A DNA stretch of 64,000 nt from Sphagnum magellanicum (taxonomy: Eukaryota > Streptophyta > Sphagnopsida > Sphagnales > Sphagnaceae), in contig CM038918.1 in NCBI GenBank assembly GCA_021904315.1, positions 4,231,349-4,295,348 of the forward strand, in the 5' to 3' direction. This document shows positions 48,607 through 62,617 of this stretch, piece by piece (position 1 is the first letter of the stretch; each line of letters opens with the position of its first letter). The position numbers were made by a program, and so were the translations under genes. Under the pieces are notes generated by a model that ran no database searches, was not told the origin of the DNA, and was given only the letters and a program-made list of their open reading frames with translations.

Positions 48607-48844
48607 AGGTCAGTTTCGTGGTTAAAAATAATCCTCAAAATAGTGAAATGAAATTTTGTGAAAATATGTGACATGTTGAAAATCATCATAAATTTATCAT
48701 AGGCTACAACTCTGAATAATTTCACTATTCATATCACAATATTATAGTAGATGATGAAATAATATTTAATTTCAAAGTTAGAAAACGAATTCATTTTTTG
48801 AAAAAAAAAAAAATTATTCGTTTTGGCAATGTGGAAACTGACCC
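48607..48844. mobile_element. TA-flanked MITE candidate, 238 bp
   Basis: The left end AGGTCAGTTTC (48607) and the right end (inverse GGGTCAGTTTC, ending 48844) are inverted and bordered by TA on both sides (48605-48606, 48845-48846). The interior is AT-rich with partial self-complementarity. A TA duplication suggests the Tc1/mariner (Stowaway) group, though the terminal sequence is not the usual Stowaway one. Confidence 0.55.
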
Positions 48845-49099
48845 TAGGCTACCTACCGTAAAAGGAATTTTCTTTCACAGAAAGTACTCACCTGATTTTT
48901 GTTTTTACGCTACGGGGAGAGAGTCTCATAAAATGAAATTTCCAAGAGGGAGGCCCCAAGTTTCATTGGGCATTTCACAAAAACGTCCAGAACTTCACAA
49001 AATCATCAAACATTTCATGGGTTGTCATCCGTCAAGCATCCGCCGAGCATGCTTTATTGCTTAACCGTGCTTTTACACTGGGTAACTCCCTCAGAGTGA

Positions 49100-49205
49100 G
49101 GAGTTCTCGAAGTAACTGCCCTTGGCTCCCACCTTGAGGGTGATTATAGCAGAGGGCAGAGGGCAGTTATTTCGAGAAGTTGGGGCCAGTTATTTCAGGA
49201 ACTCC
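49100..49205. repeat. nested foldback element
   Basis: GGAGTTCTCGAAGTAACTGC (arm 49100-49121) pairs with the inverse of GGCCAGTTATTTCAGGAACT (arm 49184-49205), and equally well with a second inverted copy, GGGCAGTTATTTCGAGAAG (49161-49179). Three versions of one module thus give two alternative hairpins. GAGGGCAGAGGGCAG sits in the loop. Confidence 0.6.
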
Positions 49206-50399
49206 CTGCTCCTACACAAATTTCCTTGGTTTTTAGGAAAATAATTTGCTGAATGTTTTGGATTTTTATTATTTTTTTGGATTTTTTAGCATTCCAGCCT
49301 GGTCCTGATTTATATTTTTTCTTTTTGCACACCAGGCTGGTACCCGGAATGGGTACTTTTTAAAAGTTTCATGGGCCTACATCCCCCTATTTCCACTGGG
49401 GTACTTGTTAGATGGGTTATTAGATGGGAGTGCTCCTAAATTCAACTTTTTCTTTTCCCAGGAGCCATTTTGATTCGCCCATCACAGAACAAAATACTGA
49501 AACTCTTGAGGCTCCCCAAAATAGTTGTTCGTATGTTGAAATCCAGTGTCTTCTTTTTGGCCCACCTGTACAAGTGAAAAAAAGACAACTGTGGGTACAG
49601 CGTATGGGTTAAAGGTGGTACTATTGGGAGCATCTTGGGGAACACATTGGGATCATTGGGAACTTTCTGAGAACCCCTTGGGAACTTCATGGGAACTTAA
49701 CGGGAACAAGAAAAAACCAAAATATCTACAAATCAGAAACAGAAAAAGGAGAAGAGGGGGGTTGGGGGGGGGGACTAAAAAAGCGCCGATGTGAAGTCAT
49801 CTGCTTAAGCGGTTGGTGACGTGTTTTGGGGGGCTTGCTGGCACCACACACACTCATGGGATTGGTGATCTGGTGCATCGAAGGGCTAAATTTACTTTTC
49901 TTCTGTGCCTTCATTTTCCCCTTTTTGGTTTCTTGTGCTTTCCTAAGGATGAAGCTATGAAAAACCCTAAAAAAGGTGCCTAAATACATGTAGGGTAACA
50001 CCTAGGGCTGGGAAGTTTACACCAGTGTTGTTGGGCAGTTCTCACTTTTTGTTTGAATCACCAGTTTCGAGTCTTGCATGGCATTTTAAGAACCTATTTG
50101 ATTCTCTACCAAAAAAAAAATCTTCATAAAAAAGAACCGGCCAAGCTATCAAACTTTTGAAAAATAATCAACTCGTTCTTTTAAGTGCTAGTTTTCACAA
50201 ATTTAAGACCACTTCGTTTTCAGATGTAATTCTCACAAGTTAGTTATCAAAAGTTTGATTATTTTCAACAAATGATTTATTAGTTTTTAAATTAGCCAAA
50301 AATTGATTAAAATAACAAAGAATGAAAAACAAATTCTCTTTCATAATTTCATATGTTCATCACGTTTAAATGAACTTTCATATTATTTTAACTTTTTTA
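49206..50399. other. unassigned DNA with a TTGGGAAC array
   Basis: From about 49614 to 49710 the word TTGGGAAC recurs with a period of about 15-17 bases. A G-rich tract lies near 49.76 kb. Otherwise I see nothing recognisable. Confidence 0.4.
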
Positions 50400-52260
50400 A
50401 AATTCTAGGTCCTTTTCAATTAACTTCACCAAATATTTGAGAGGTCAAAAATCAAAAGTGAGAAACATGGATTTGTGTTTCTCCCATCACTAAAATAAAA
50501 CATTTGATATCCTTGATGTTTACTTAGTATCTTCATAATTTAGTATCTTTTAAAAATTTACAGCTCTCTAGCCACAAGCTTTTTCACCAGTTCATTGGTG
50601 ATAATTTGTTAAAAAAGATTTAGATTATAATCTTTTTCAACTATTGGATATGCACAATCAACTTCACATTCTAACACAAGGTGTAAATGATTATTGCATT
50701 TGATAAGCATGGAATATAAAGAATTTTTGATGTATCTCTCAACAATAACCACATTTTTTCACAACCAATATAAGATGATATTAAATGAAGGCTTTTTAAA
50801 TCTAGGGTCTAACATCAAATGCAACATGATATGGGTCTTTTTGACATCATATTTCTTTAAAAGGGTATGAAAGACTTCAACATCCCCAAAATTCCTTTTT
50901 CATGTTAGAAACCAACAAAAACAACTCAAGAACAACCTTAGAATCATCATATATCAAATTGACTAAAGTTGGTGAGATTTCAACTTTTTCTTTTAATTTC
51001 AAATATATTATTATTGCAAAGTACAAAATGCATACATCACTCAATAACCAATGGCCTCAAAACTAATTCAAAACACAAACACTCATAACTAGGGAAAAAT
51101 AATTAATAATTATTTGAAAAATGTGCCTTGTAAAAGGAAGAGGCAATCTTCTACTAGTTTTAACAAAAGTTTAATTGTTATAACAGAAGTTAATAACATT
51201 CTAAAATTGCAAAGCTTTTTGGAACATAATCACTTTGGATGTGGACCTATAAACAAAGTTTAACATTCAATGTTAATATTTTCAAACTATAGTTTAATTT
51301 TTAAATCTAAAATCTAAATGACCTATGTTCAAATAAAAATTTAAAATGATTGTAAAAATTCCATATGAAAAAATTATCTTGTTTTTATTCAAATGTTTAA
51401 TTTTCTTGGACAAATATTATAATCTTCACAAGCCTTGTTCTATTTTTGTCTCATTTTTAGACTTTTTAGGTGGTTATATATTTCTACAAATTTGATTGAA
51501 CAAAAATAGAAACATAATTGACAGTTTGACATTTTCCCATCTATTGGTGCAAATTAGCAAAATAGGAAAAACATGGCTAAAATACCTAATAACCTATGTT
51601 ACCTTAAACAAATTGACAACAATGACATGTTTTGGCTACTAATTAGTCCGTAAAATTTTTATCACAACAACAAAAATGTCATGTGCACCTAAAGACATGC
51701 ATAAATCAAAACTTGTGACTAAATATTGCATTTTGCTAACTTTGGTAAAATATACTTTTGTTTTGCTTTCTCCACCAAGTTAGGAAACACCTTTTGAAGG
51801 AAAAAAAAATTTAAGGAAAGACCACTTGAAGACATAAATGTAGGCTAAAAACTTAATCCAAATAATTTTGACAATCAAAAGGCCTAAGTTGGTGGAAATT
51901 CTCTTTGTTAAACATCTTTTTTTTTTTTAAATATTTTTTATAACAAAAAGATTTGAAATTTTTCCACTAAATAAATTAGGTTTTTTTTGTTGGTTGTTTT
52001 TGAAATTTTGTTTTTAATGGATTATTGACCTCTTCCAACTTCTTTTGCAATAATGGCATGGTTTGCATTCACATGTTTGTTAAAAGTTGTTATACCATTT
52101 GTTTTGTAATATGAAATTAACTCTTTTCGTACACAAGTTTTAAAATTAGATGCATTGATTGGACTATTGTAAGAAAAAATACAATGCATCATTTGAGGAT
52201 TATTATAATAAAATATTTCATTATCATTCACACATTAAAAAAATAACAAAATGCATTTTT
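50400..52260 (-). pseudogene. hAT transposase remnant 2
   Basis: The best preserved part is N-terminal. The minus strand 52231-52022 is open and reads FKTCVRKELISYYKTNGITT then FNKHVNANHAIIAKEV, matching the region after the BED-type zinc finger in a plant hAT family. Then come SFDLCMSLGAHDIFVVVIKI and PKHVIVVNLF (about 51.6-51.7 kb), the core following the first catalytic Asp. SKVIMFQKALQF (about 51.2 kb) and LDLKSLHLISSYIGCEKM (about 50.8 kb) follow in the expected order. Frames are interrupted throughout. It has the same family style and orientation as the remnant at 36-38 kb, but is a different stretch of the protein in better repair. Confidence 0.65.
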
Positions 52261-52974
52261 ACCATGAAGTCTCCATTTAATTATTTGAGCATGTAACTTT
52301 TAATAGTTCATTTTCATTTTTCTTCTTCATTTTCAGGAATTCTATTATTTTTTGTTTCCAAACTTGGATAATTTTCAAACATTTCTTCCATAGGAACATC
52401 ATTGAAAAAAATTCCACATGTTTCATTTTTAGTTGATCATTGTGTTTTCATTTTCACTTTACTATTCCTTTTTTTTATAAAATTCAAGAGTGTTATTTTC
52501 AACAAGAGTGTAAACATTGAAACAAAACATTATTATACCGAAATGTGTTTTTAATTTGCAAATTGATATAAATATCCACATGCTACAATACCATTAAAAT
52601 CATCTGTCAACATTTACAAAGGCCAAAATAAATTTTCTTAGCCATCCTCTCTTATGTAAAAATGAGTATGCAAAATGAAATGTAATGCAATGTAAAAAAA
52701 TGTATGAATCTTACAAACAACAAACATACTTCATGATGTTAGGAGGTTACCAAGTTTAATAAAAACAAATATTGAACTTAGAACATAAAAAAATGTTTCA
52801 CCAAAATAAATGGAAAGATAAACATTAACATTTAAACCAAAAACACAAAAATACAAGCATAGTTTGAAAGTCATACCTGAAAAACAACCCAATGGTGGAA
52901 CCAAGTTTTTTTATTCCCAAAACCAACATAGTGTAGCCCAAACTTGCAAAAAGTAGGTGGGGGGGAATATCAAA

Positions 52975-53235
52975 TTAACAAGCAACAACAAAAGGAGTTG
53001 AATAGCAATGTAAGAAGAACTAGATAACAATACAACAAGAGTGAGTAGTAATGCAAAAAGACCTAAACAACAACCAAGAGGATGTGAGCTGTAACACACA
53101 AAAAAATGAACACAATGTAAAAAAACCCAAGCAACAATGCAAAAAGACCAATAGAAGACCAATACAAGAGGAGCCAAACATGCCAAAAAAAAACTCAACT
53201 TCTAAAATCACAAAGCTTAAATTCTAATGTAAAAA
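52975..53235. repeat. degenerate tandem array, unit about 30 bp
   Basis: Variants of AACAATGCAAAAAGACC and ACAACAAGAGGAG recur about eight times over 260 bp. Open frames over it on the minus strand are rich in Leu, Cys and Phe because of the repeat itself and are not regarded as genes. Confidence 0.5.
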
Positions 53236-53471
53236 AAAATTGAGTAACAAAAGTGAAGCCCAAATTTTCTATCTTGTTTTGGGAAAATGAAGATAAAACT
53301 TCAATTTTCAAGTCTCAACAATAATGGAAGCGATGGCTATGAAGGCACGAGTTGAAACTTAAAATTTTATTGAAAACTTAGGATATTTTATTGAAAATCA
53401 TATGATACCTTATTAAAATACCTTGTCATGGTGTTTTTTTCAAGATTTAAATAAAAGGGGGCAAACTTATT

Positions 53472-54237
53472 CTTGGGTGGTACCACTAGGAATGTCACAC
53501 CCCAAATTTCTAACACCCATCCAACTTTAGGACAACATAGGACTCACATAAAGAAAGTTTTCCATTCCAAATTATTTATCAAAAGGTTACCCAAGTCATG
53601 TAGAACTCAAAACTCTAATTAAATTTTCAAAAAAATGTGGAATATGAATGCGTAAGGAAAAAAATTACAAATTAATGTGGAAAAAAATTAGGAATGTAAC
53701 AAGAGGGATTTTTTTGATTAGGAACACAATTTAGGAATCTATTTTTTGAGAATTTACTTGGATGTTAATTTTTAATAATACTTTAAATGTCAACCTACTT
53801 GATGTATTTTATAAATAATTTATTGAATCAATTTTCATTTAGTTATGAATTTTTGAATTCAAGATCATGAAGTCCTGAAGGGCCATTGATGTCATGAACA
53901 CAAATGATAATTATTTTCATCTTTTGTTATTTTAATGACTAGTTTGGATCATTCTCTTGTGCGCATATTAAATAAACAAGAAAAAATATTTAATGTGTAA
54001 AAGTAAGGACATTTTTTTTTCAAAAATCAAGAATGGTTCAAAAATCAAAATGTTAATGCATATTATAGGTTTTTGGGTGCTCATTATCTTTAATGAGTGT
54101 GTGCATGGGTGGGGAAAACATAGCCCACCTAGTCCAATCAAATAAACCAATGTATAAGTAAATGGAATTTTATTTCTTAAATTGGGTTTAACTTTCCTAT
54201 GATTTTGGCTAGGTGGTTTCTAACGGTACCACCCAAG
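53472..54237. mobile_element. inverted-repeat-bounded segment, 766 bp
   Basis: CTTGGGTGGTACC (53472-53484) is inverted at 54225-54237, and the similarity continues imperfectly for about 10 more bases inward (ACTAGGAA against GTTAGAAA). This looks like a class II element or its remnant. No target duplication was found, and nothing coding lies inside. The text just inside the left end begins TGTCACACCCC, a common start of plant LTRs, so a fossil solo LTR nested there is an alternative. Confidence 0.45.
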
Positions 54238-55105
54238 GGTAAATTAACCTAGGGGCAAGGTTTTAGGGGTTGATTTTCACCTTATTAAGACCTTGTAGAT
54301 CAAAATAACAACTTGGATATCAACTAAAGTGATATTTGATAATTTTTTTAATGCAAAACTCTAGGCCAATTTTCATTTCATTTTTAATACCCATTCAACA
54401 CTAATTTACACAACATAAAAATCAACTAGATTTTTTTTTATCATGACAACTAGTGGTTAAAACATAGATAACTAATGTGTATCATGATAAAATAATTTAA
54501 AAAAATAACATGGGCATTTGAAAAATAAAATGCCTGCCTCTATGGGCATTAATGTTGTAAAAACCTCCAGACACAAAAGACACAAATAAGACATGAAAGA
54601 CTAAATACTAATGTTGGTTGAATTTTTACTTTTACATAAAACCTCTAATTCCAATCCTTCAAAAAATCATAAAGTTTTGGTTTTAGTTCCACACATAAAA
54701 TGGAAAGTTTGGGCTCTTGAAAAACAAATTATAGTTCCACTTCCAATTTTGGTTTTGAGATTACCTAGTTTTAATCTAATTTTTAACTAGGCAAGACCCC
54801 TTATAATTATACTCACATTGGTTTTTCAAAAACATGTATCTTAGTTCCAATTCCACACATAAATAAAACCAATAAAACTTGTTTTGGGTATAATTCTTTA
54901 TTTTTAAACGTGGTTCCAGATTTAATTTTAATTCTTAAAATTCTAGTTTGGGTTAGGTGTTTAATTGAAATGAGAACTATTGGTTTTTACTCACTTAAGT
55001 GGGTATCTATAATTCATTAGTTTTTACCAATGTTGGGTGGTTTTCACTTTTTCAATGAAAACATTTAAGGCTTTCAATATGGAGGTTTTCACATAAGATG
55101 ATAAC
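54238..55105. other. unassigned AT-rich DNA
   Basis: No gene was found. The interval 54.6-54.96 kb is low-complexity sequence with GTTCCAATTCC / TTTTGGTTTTAG words like those at 32.1-33.3 kb. The last five bases, ATAAC (55101-55105), are the gypsy target duplication. Confidence 0.4.
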
Positions 55106-55697
55106 TATTAGTGATATAATTTTGTAAATGTTAATTCTGATTTTCCATGAATATGTTAACTACCTCTATATCACTACTGGGTCCTTGTCCTATTCCATTA
55201 TAATGAATACCATGTAAACATACTAACTAGGACAACAATCAATCCTTTTTAAGTCTAGAGATTGATTCAATTAAATTCACATACAATACTAAAGCACCAA
55301 GAATGGAAAAAAGAACATCTTTTATATTTCTATAAACCATGAAGTTTTACAATGTTTTTTTCCCTTCCTTCCTTTCATAACTCCTCTACTTAATTCCTTT
55401 CCTAAAATATCAACATAAACATATAGACAATCAATGTTCAAACCCCATGCAAGTTAATCAAAATGTATTTTATACTCCCCACAAAATGGCTATAACTACC
55501 TAATTGTTTAGCAAATAGACTTGCCACAAATCAATTACACTATGTTGTCATAAGAACAATCTACCGTACCAATTTGTTTATATTTTCATATTGATTTGCC
55601 TACTCTATCACATCATTTCTACCTATTCTGTCATCTAGACTTGTTTATGTTTATCAACTTGCCTATATGTTTATTGTTCTATCTCCTTTTCCTAACA
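55106..55697 (-). repeat. 3' LTR of the gypsy fossil
   Basis: This is a direct repeat of 62618-63207. Shared stretches include ATATCACTACTGGGTCCTTG, AATGAATACCATGTAAACAT and AATCCTTTTTAAGTCTAGA. It ends TTTTCCTAACA. Confidence 0.9.
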
Positions 55698-58600
55698 TTA
55701 TTCCCCTATTAATTATTCTATTATCCCCACACAATAGCTAAGCTTTCTCAATCCGGCTAGGATGTCCACTACTCTTAACATACTAGAATACCATCTGAGT
55801 AGGAGTAAGATAATTGTCTATCTCATTATTAAAAGATTCTACTCCATCTTTGGTTGTTGTAATTCGTTCACCCTTCATGTACTGGTTGATTCAATTAAAT
55901 TTCATCGAGTGAGGAAAACATTGTTGGTAATGTGCAATCTTGCTAATGCATGGTCACTTTGTCAACTTATCCACCATGTGTCGAATGCATAGTATGGCCG
56001 TTTATAAATACAATGCATCATGGCCTAAATGTGCATCTGTTGCCTAAAACTTGGTAAATTCATAACTTACCTTCCACATGATTATTTCCATTGCACAATC
56101 TTTCAAGTCGATGAGGTAAGCAAGCTCCCAGCAGTAACCCATTAGTTGCTTCCATCACTCAAGTTTAACATGAACTTCATTTACCACATGATTTGAAATA
56201 GTCTCCATTTGTGTCATAGCAAAAGTTGGTCTATTGGAGATGGCAATCTAGTGCCGGTGATAATACTCTTGATAGGCGTACTTTAACCTACAATAATATT
56301 TCAAGGCATGGAGCCCCAAGCAACCCACCTCGAACTCTAACACTTCATATCATTTTGACTAATGGTATTAAATGTAACAACATATTATGTTGTAAGCTAA
56401 GAATTCTCTCCACTCCAAATCTTCTACAACCCACATTACTAATAAATGTTTTTCAGTGACGTGACCTCTTACTACTGGCAATGTTACCCTACCCTCAAAC
56501 AAATCTAAAAATGATGTAACAAGTAGTATGTTTATGGGTTTGGTAGTAATGGCAAAACATATTTAACTTTAGTATCATATGCACCATATCACTTTTAGAA
56601 TATGGCTTGACACCTGCCTTTTCTACTAGAGTTAGATGCTCAACCCTAGGAAAAACAACTCCATAGATCATCTTCTTCATCCTAGTCTCTACCCACTCTC
56701 CATCCATGTTGGTAGCCTAATCTTTGTTTTCCACCTTTTGTTTTTTTGTTTTGCCTTTGTCTATAGTATCTACTACCTCATGTTTTTTTATCAACTTCCC
56801 AATAGGTGTTGTCTCATCCCCATCCTCTTTTGACAAAGAGACTTGCTTTGCCTCTTCCTAAGTTGTTTCCTCACTAGCAACCTCCTCTGTATCTTTTTCC
56901 TCTTTGTCTTTCTCTTTTAGCTATCAAATACATTCATATGCAACATTGAAGGCATTGATGTACTTCCCTATTTGCTCGAAATGCCATCTCTTGGACCATG
57001 CTCTAACCTCTTCCAGTAGCTCACCCATCTCCATTAGAAGTTGCCTTATGAGTTCATCATACAACATTGCCTTGGTTTTGTTTTTAATGGCCATGCTTTC
57101 CCAATTGTTAATGGTTTGCAAAGTAACTTTACTTTGCCTTATGCCACTTGCAACTCCTTCCATAACGTCTTCTCCTTTGCCACCAGAAACTTTTAATCCT
57201 TGTGATGATTTTCATGAACATTCTCCATAGCTGCCCATTGAGTATTCAATTCCTTTTCTTGCTAGTGCAAAACCTCCTCCATTCCCTTCAATTCTTCATA
57301 CATGTTGAGCTATTCATTTTTTAGTTCTTTGATTTCCCTATTTCTAAAATCAATTTTTACATTAACCTTCGTGATAATCATTTAATGATGTTTTATTCTT
57401 TTTTTGTTCTCTGTTTCTACAACTTCCTTCACCATTTAGAGCTAGTTCCTTCAAAACTAACTCCTTTTAAATTTGTGATTTCATGACTTGCTAGTGTAGT
57501 TGTTTGATCTTTTTTTTTGTTTCCTTCAACAATCTCTCATGGTTTGACTTGTCTTGTGTTAGCTAAGCCTCAAGATGGAGGTTCCTCTTTTGTACTTTTG
57601 CTAAAACTTCCCATGTCTCCCTCTTCTCATTCTCTAGAATAATAACTCTTGTTGTCAACTAACACATTTCTTCTCTTGAAATCCTCTGGCTCTCTTCATA
57701 AAGTGTTTTTTCCACTTGGTTTGCCAATTACTTCTATGTTTCTTTTAGTTGCTTTACCATCCTCTCATTTTCTTTTTGCAACTCTTGAACTTCCCCATTT
57801 TTCTTTTTGATCCTATGTACCAACATCTCCAACTCTTCAACCACTGCATCCAAGTTTCCATTGGTGGATGCACCATTCTCCATACCCACTAACTATTTTG
57901 CCATATCATTAACAACTTCTTGCCATTGTTGGTCCATCACCACTAATACTCCTACATGCAGTTCTTCTTCTATTTGCTGCACTTCTCCTTCTTGTTGCTT
58001 CTTCTTTGTCTGTTCATTTTTTAAAAAGTTGCTTTAACAACTCCCTTTCCAATTGTTGATGAAATGGCTCTTTTACTATAATGATCTCCACATCCTCATC
58101 TTCTAAGTATTGAGGTTGATCATCCTCTCTTCTAACGATGATCTCCTCACTAACTACTTTTTGTATTATTTTTTCTCCATATCCACATATGTTAGAGTAT
58201 TTTGCATACCCTCTTCTTCTATCAATTGTCTTTATTTCTTCCACAATGGGTATTAAACGTTTTGCCATTACCTCACCAAGTATCTCAACATTCTTCCTTC
58301 CAATCTCACTCAAAATGCATGAGGCTTCAACAACCTCACTAGGATTCCACTATTGGGCTATAGATATTTCTATAATCTCATGCTCATGCTCATCTCTAAT
58401 GAAATAAGTTACAACAATTGGGTTGTAACTTTCTCTTCCAATTGGTATAATCCCTCCACGGGATAGACCAAAAATCCTTGCCACTCCTTCCTCTCCTACA
58501 TCAATTTGTCTTCCCTTCAGCTTGACATATTGATCAGCATAGTTGTAATTACTGATCATTTCTTTCACTATTGGCTCATCCACTAAAGTCTAGTCTAGCT

Positions 58601-61600
58601 TCTTGATTTTGGCAAGCTGTACTTTCTTTGCCCAATTTACTTCTTCCTTCATCAAGGTCCAAATGTTACCATGTGTATAGCCCATGAAATTAATTTTTCT
58701 TAGCTTTTCTAGAGTTGGCAACTTCTTTAGTTCTTTGACTTTGCGTCCCCTTGAAACAACACCCCCACTACTCTCTTCCATCTCATGTTTCATTTTACCC
58801 ACTACCAACTTCTATTATTTATACAAGTTGAACTCCTAGTTCCAAAAAATTGCAATGTAGGTTTTGTAAGGTGACTCCCAAGGTTTTTTATATATCCCGA
58901 CAAATAAATAATCAAGCCCTAGAAAAATCACCTCCTTCTGTAGTTGTTCTTGCTTTTGGAAATTGTAAGGAACAATCTTCTCTTTACACTTTGCCTTTGT
59001 GTACTCCCAAACTCGTAATAGATTTGACTCCAAAGCATAGTCATAATCATCACGTTCCTCTTTTTGGAAAATTCGAAATGTTCTTTTTTCGATAGGCACC
59101 TCCACTTCACACAACTTCTCCCGAGATTCCTTCACATTCATATGTGGATGTTTAAAACTCCACACGTCCTCAAAGTCAAAATTTTCAAGCATTGTCACTC
59201 TAGAACTATTGTCCTCTTCACTTCCAATTTCTTCCTCCTTAGTCATTCTCACATTCTTGTCTAGTGGTTTATAAAAAGTTCTTCACTTATCTAAGGTTGT
59301 AGACCGAAAAGCATGTCATTTTTGCACATACTCTTCTACAAACATCTCTCCACTAATTTTTCCAGTGTATGGCTTGAACCACAAATCTTTTGGCAATCCT
59401 TGCTTTGTAACTGCTATTATACTATGGATTTCTCATTCGGACACTTCTCTTGCTCTTATATTCCACTTAACGATCTGTTCATTGTCTTTAGATTTGAGTA
59501 GTCCTTCCACATGTGGTATATGTGTCTAATGGCTTTCAATTTGGTTAACTTTTAAGAACATAATAGTTGTTTTAAAGGCCATACAAGACATGATTCATTC
59601 ATGGGCATGTTGAGCATGTCATGTGTCGTTTCCTTCACATGAGTTAGCCTAAGCTTTAGACCATTTTTTTTATTTTTATGGTTCCTTTCTTCATTTACAT
59701 AATTTCTTGAATATAATGGTAATGTTGTTTCCCTCCTTTATAATTGAATTTTCTTGATCTTTCATTTTTAGACATTCTTGGTAGGCCACTTCTTGAATCT
59801 TCTTCTTCAATCCACTCAATATCATCCTCATTAAATGTTTTTCTAGGTTTTGGGTCAGTTTAGGGTAGATTCTTTGGTTTGGTATGTAAGTTAGGTAGAA
59901 AATTAGGTTTGTTTTTCTTTCTATGCCTGTTTCTAATTTTTCCATTATTTCTTATATCAACTATAACAACTGTTATTATTACATTAGTTGGTGGATTGTT
60001 ATGATGATAGGCTTTTAGTTTGTTAATATATACTCTTTCTGCCCCTTCATCACTTATGGTTAACAACTCCACAATGTTATTGTCAAACATTTTTTGTATT
60101 TAAAAAAACCCCTTCCAATGTAAAACTTTTCATCTTCCCTTTTTCATCCCTTTATTATTTACGAAACAGTTAAATATGGTTAATATTTTATCTAGTTTGC
60201 TAGTGAGTTTCATCCAATTTAATCTTCCATCCTTACCCTAATAACTTTGTTTATATCTTCTTGTAGTGAGTCACAAATTTTTTTAGTTGGTACCACAAAT
60301 TCTATTAGCATAATTGGTTGAGTGCCATAAACCAATTCAAAAGGTGTATATTGAGTTGTCACTTTATAAGTTATTTAATATGCCCATAAAACAATGACTA
60401 ACATTACATCCCAATCCGTCCAGTTTGCATTTACCAATTTGGTTAATATTTTACCCAATGTTTTGTTAATCGACTCGGCTTGCCCATTCCCTTATGGATA
60501 GGAAGTAGTCAACTTATGATGTCAAATCATAAATTATTCCACAAGTATTTCAATAGTTTTATTAATGAAATTACCTTGGTCACTTACAAGATGGGTTGGG
60601 TAGCGAAAATGAATAATAATTTGTTCATAAATAAATTTAACGATGTTTTTAGTTGTGTTGTCACAAACTGTTTTTGCTTTTACCCATTTAGTAGTATAAT
60701 CAGTTGCTACTATGATATATTGATTTCCAGTGTATCTTGCTACCGGTTTGACTAGTCCCATAAAATCAAAACCCCATTTCATGAAGGGTTCAAATGCCAT
60801 AACTAGTTTGAGTTTTACCACTTCACCAAATAGGCTTCAAATGTTGGTAAATGTCATAGTTTTGACATAATTCATTAGTCACATAGACTTTAGTTAGTTG
60901 TCGAATATGTATAACGGGATCATCATTGTCATGATACTTCGATAGTTGAATGTGCAAAACATTAACATGTATGGCAACCATGAGTGAATTTACGTTCATC
61001 ATTGTTGCAACAATTGTTAGTTGTCAAGTTGACAAAGTTCTTGTATTAACCAAATCAAGATTCGGAGTTGTTCAAAATAGTATTCTCTTGAATAGTTGGT
61101 CACTACTTCCACCATCGTTTAAAGTTTTTATTGATTTTCTGTCAACTTGTTGTCTTAGTATTCGAGGCCACCCCTCTTTTGTTACCTGGTCGATTGTTCC
61201 ATATGCATTGATACTATTATGTGGTGTATTCAATAACAACATATTCAATTCTTTAGTTGGTTCTTGATAATCATGATCAATGTTAAGTGAACATGTTTGC
61301 ATAGATTATTGAGTTAATTTACTTCTTCAACATCAGTTTGAGCAATAGTAATTATGACGTCTTCTTTTACAAGTTGAAATACTTGATATGCTACTAGTGA
61401 ATTAAAATTTGTGCCAAGACCTCTCCATCTATTCTATGTAATAGATTGAGTTGTAATAACAACCTCCTTAACTTCATCCCAATTCTTTCTTCTCCAATCC
61501 CAATCTATTAATCTCTTATCTTTCTCTATTTCTATTTGACATAGGCTCCAAATAGAGTTTCATGTTTCTAGTCTATAACCATTTCTATCGCTACTCCCAA

Positions 61601-62617
61601 TTTTTAAATTCCCAATATAATTCTAGAATCATGACTGTAGACCAAAATTCTTTTGATTCAATTATTTTGGATATGTATTCCTCACTCCTTGTCTTCATGA
61701 CATATTCAAAACCTGTAGACCTAGGTGCCCATAACATATCAATTAACATCCATTTTTCTATTAATGCATTGATGTTAGGTCTAGTAAATTTTATTATGTC
61801 AAGGAATTGAATCAAATTATGTGTTGCAAAAACTTTCCTTATGGCAATTAATGTGATTATGCATATAATTACTAATAACCATTTTTTATATTTTTGTCAA
61901 TTTTGTAGCATTGATAATTAATGATCCATCTTTTATATTTTGTCAATTATGTAGCATCAATAATTAATGATCTATGTTGTAAACACCACACCTCAGTGCC
62001 ACCATGTATTTTCTTAATAATTAATTCTTGTATGTTTTAAGGTAATGTTTTAAATTTCTTTTTAAAATTACCCCACTCATATAATTTTGGTGCATTCTTT
62101 GGTGTATATAAATAATTTTGAAAATTCCACCCATAACTATAATTTATTCTTAATCTTTATTTAGCTTTTTCTATAGTTATAATTTTTTTCATCCATTCAT
62201 CTTCTCTTTCAACAAAAGTCATAATCTACCATTTTTCATAATGTCTTTCATGCAAAATATTATAATAATCTAGAAATATCATTGATTTTCCCATGTCTTG
62301 TTCATAATAAGTAAATAAATTTGGAAAAACTAATACTTGTTTAGCCCCCAAAATAATCATTTTATTCACTCTACTATGTTTTCTTTCAATTCTATAAGCA
62401 CCATTAAATATGTGTATCCACAAGGTAATACCCTATAAAAAAACATGTATCAAGCAAAATCCCAAATCAATTTCATCAATTTCCACTTTTCTTTCTTCAA
62501 TTTCCATAAACTTAATTGTAATGTGGAAAGATCTCACGTGAATTTGATGAAATTACAACTTGAATCCTCCAATTTCTCTAACAACAAATTGAATTATTCC
62601 CCATCATGGTCACCAAA

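Noticed and set aside
52911-53211. Leu/Cys/Phe-rich minus-strand frames that look like membrane proteins
   Set aside because: They overlie a degenerate tandem array; the hydrophobic pattern is produced by the repeat unit.
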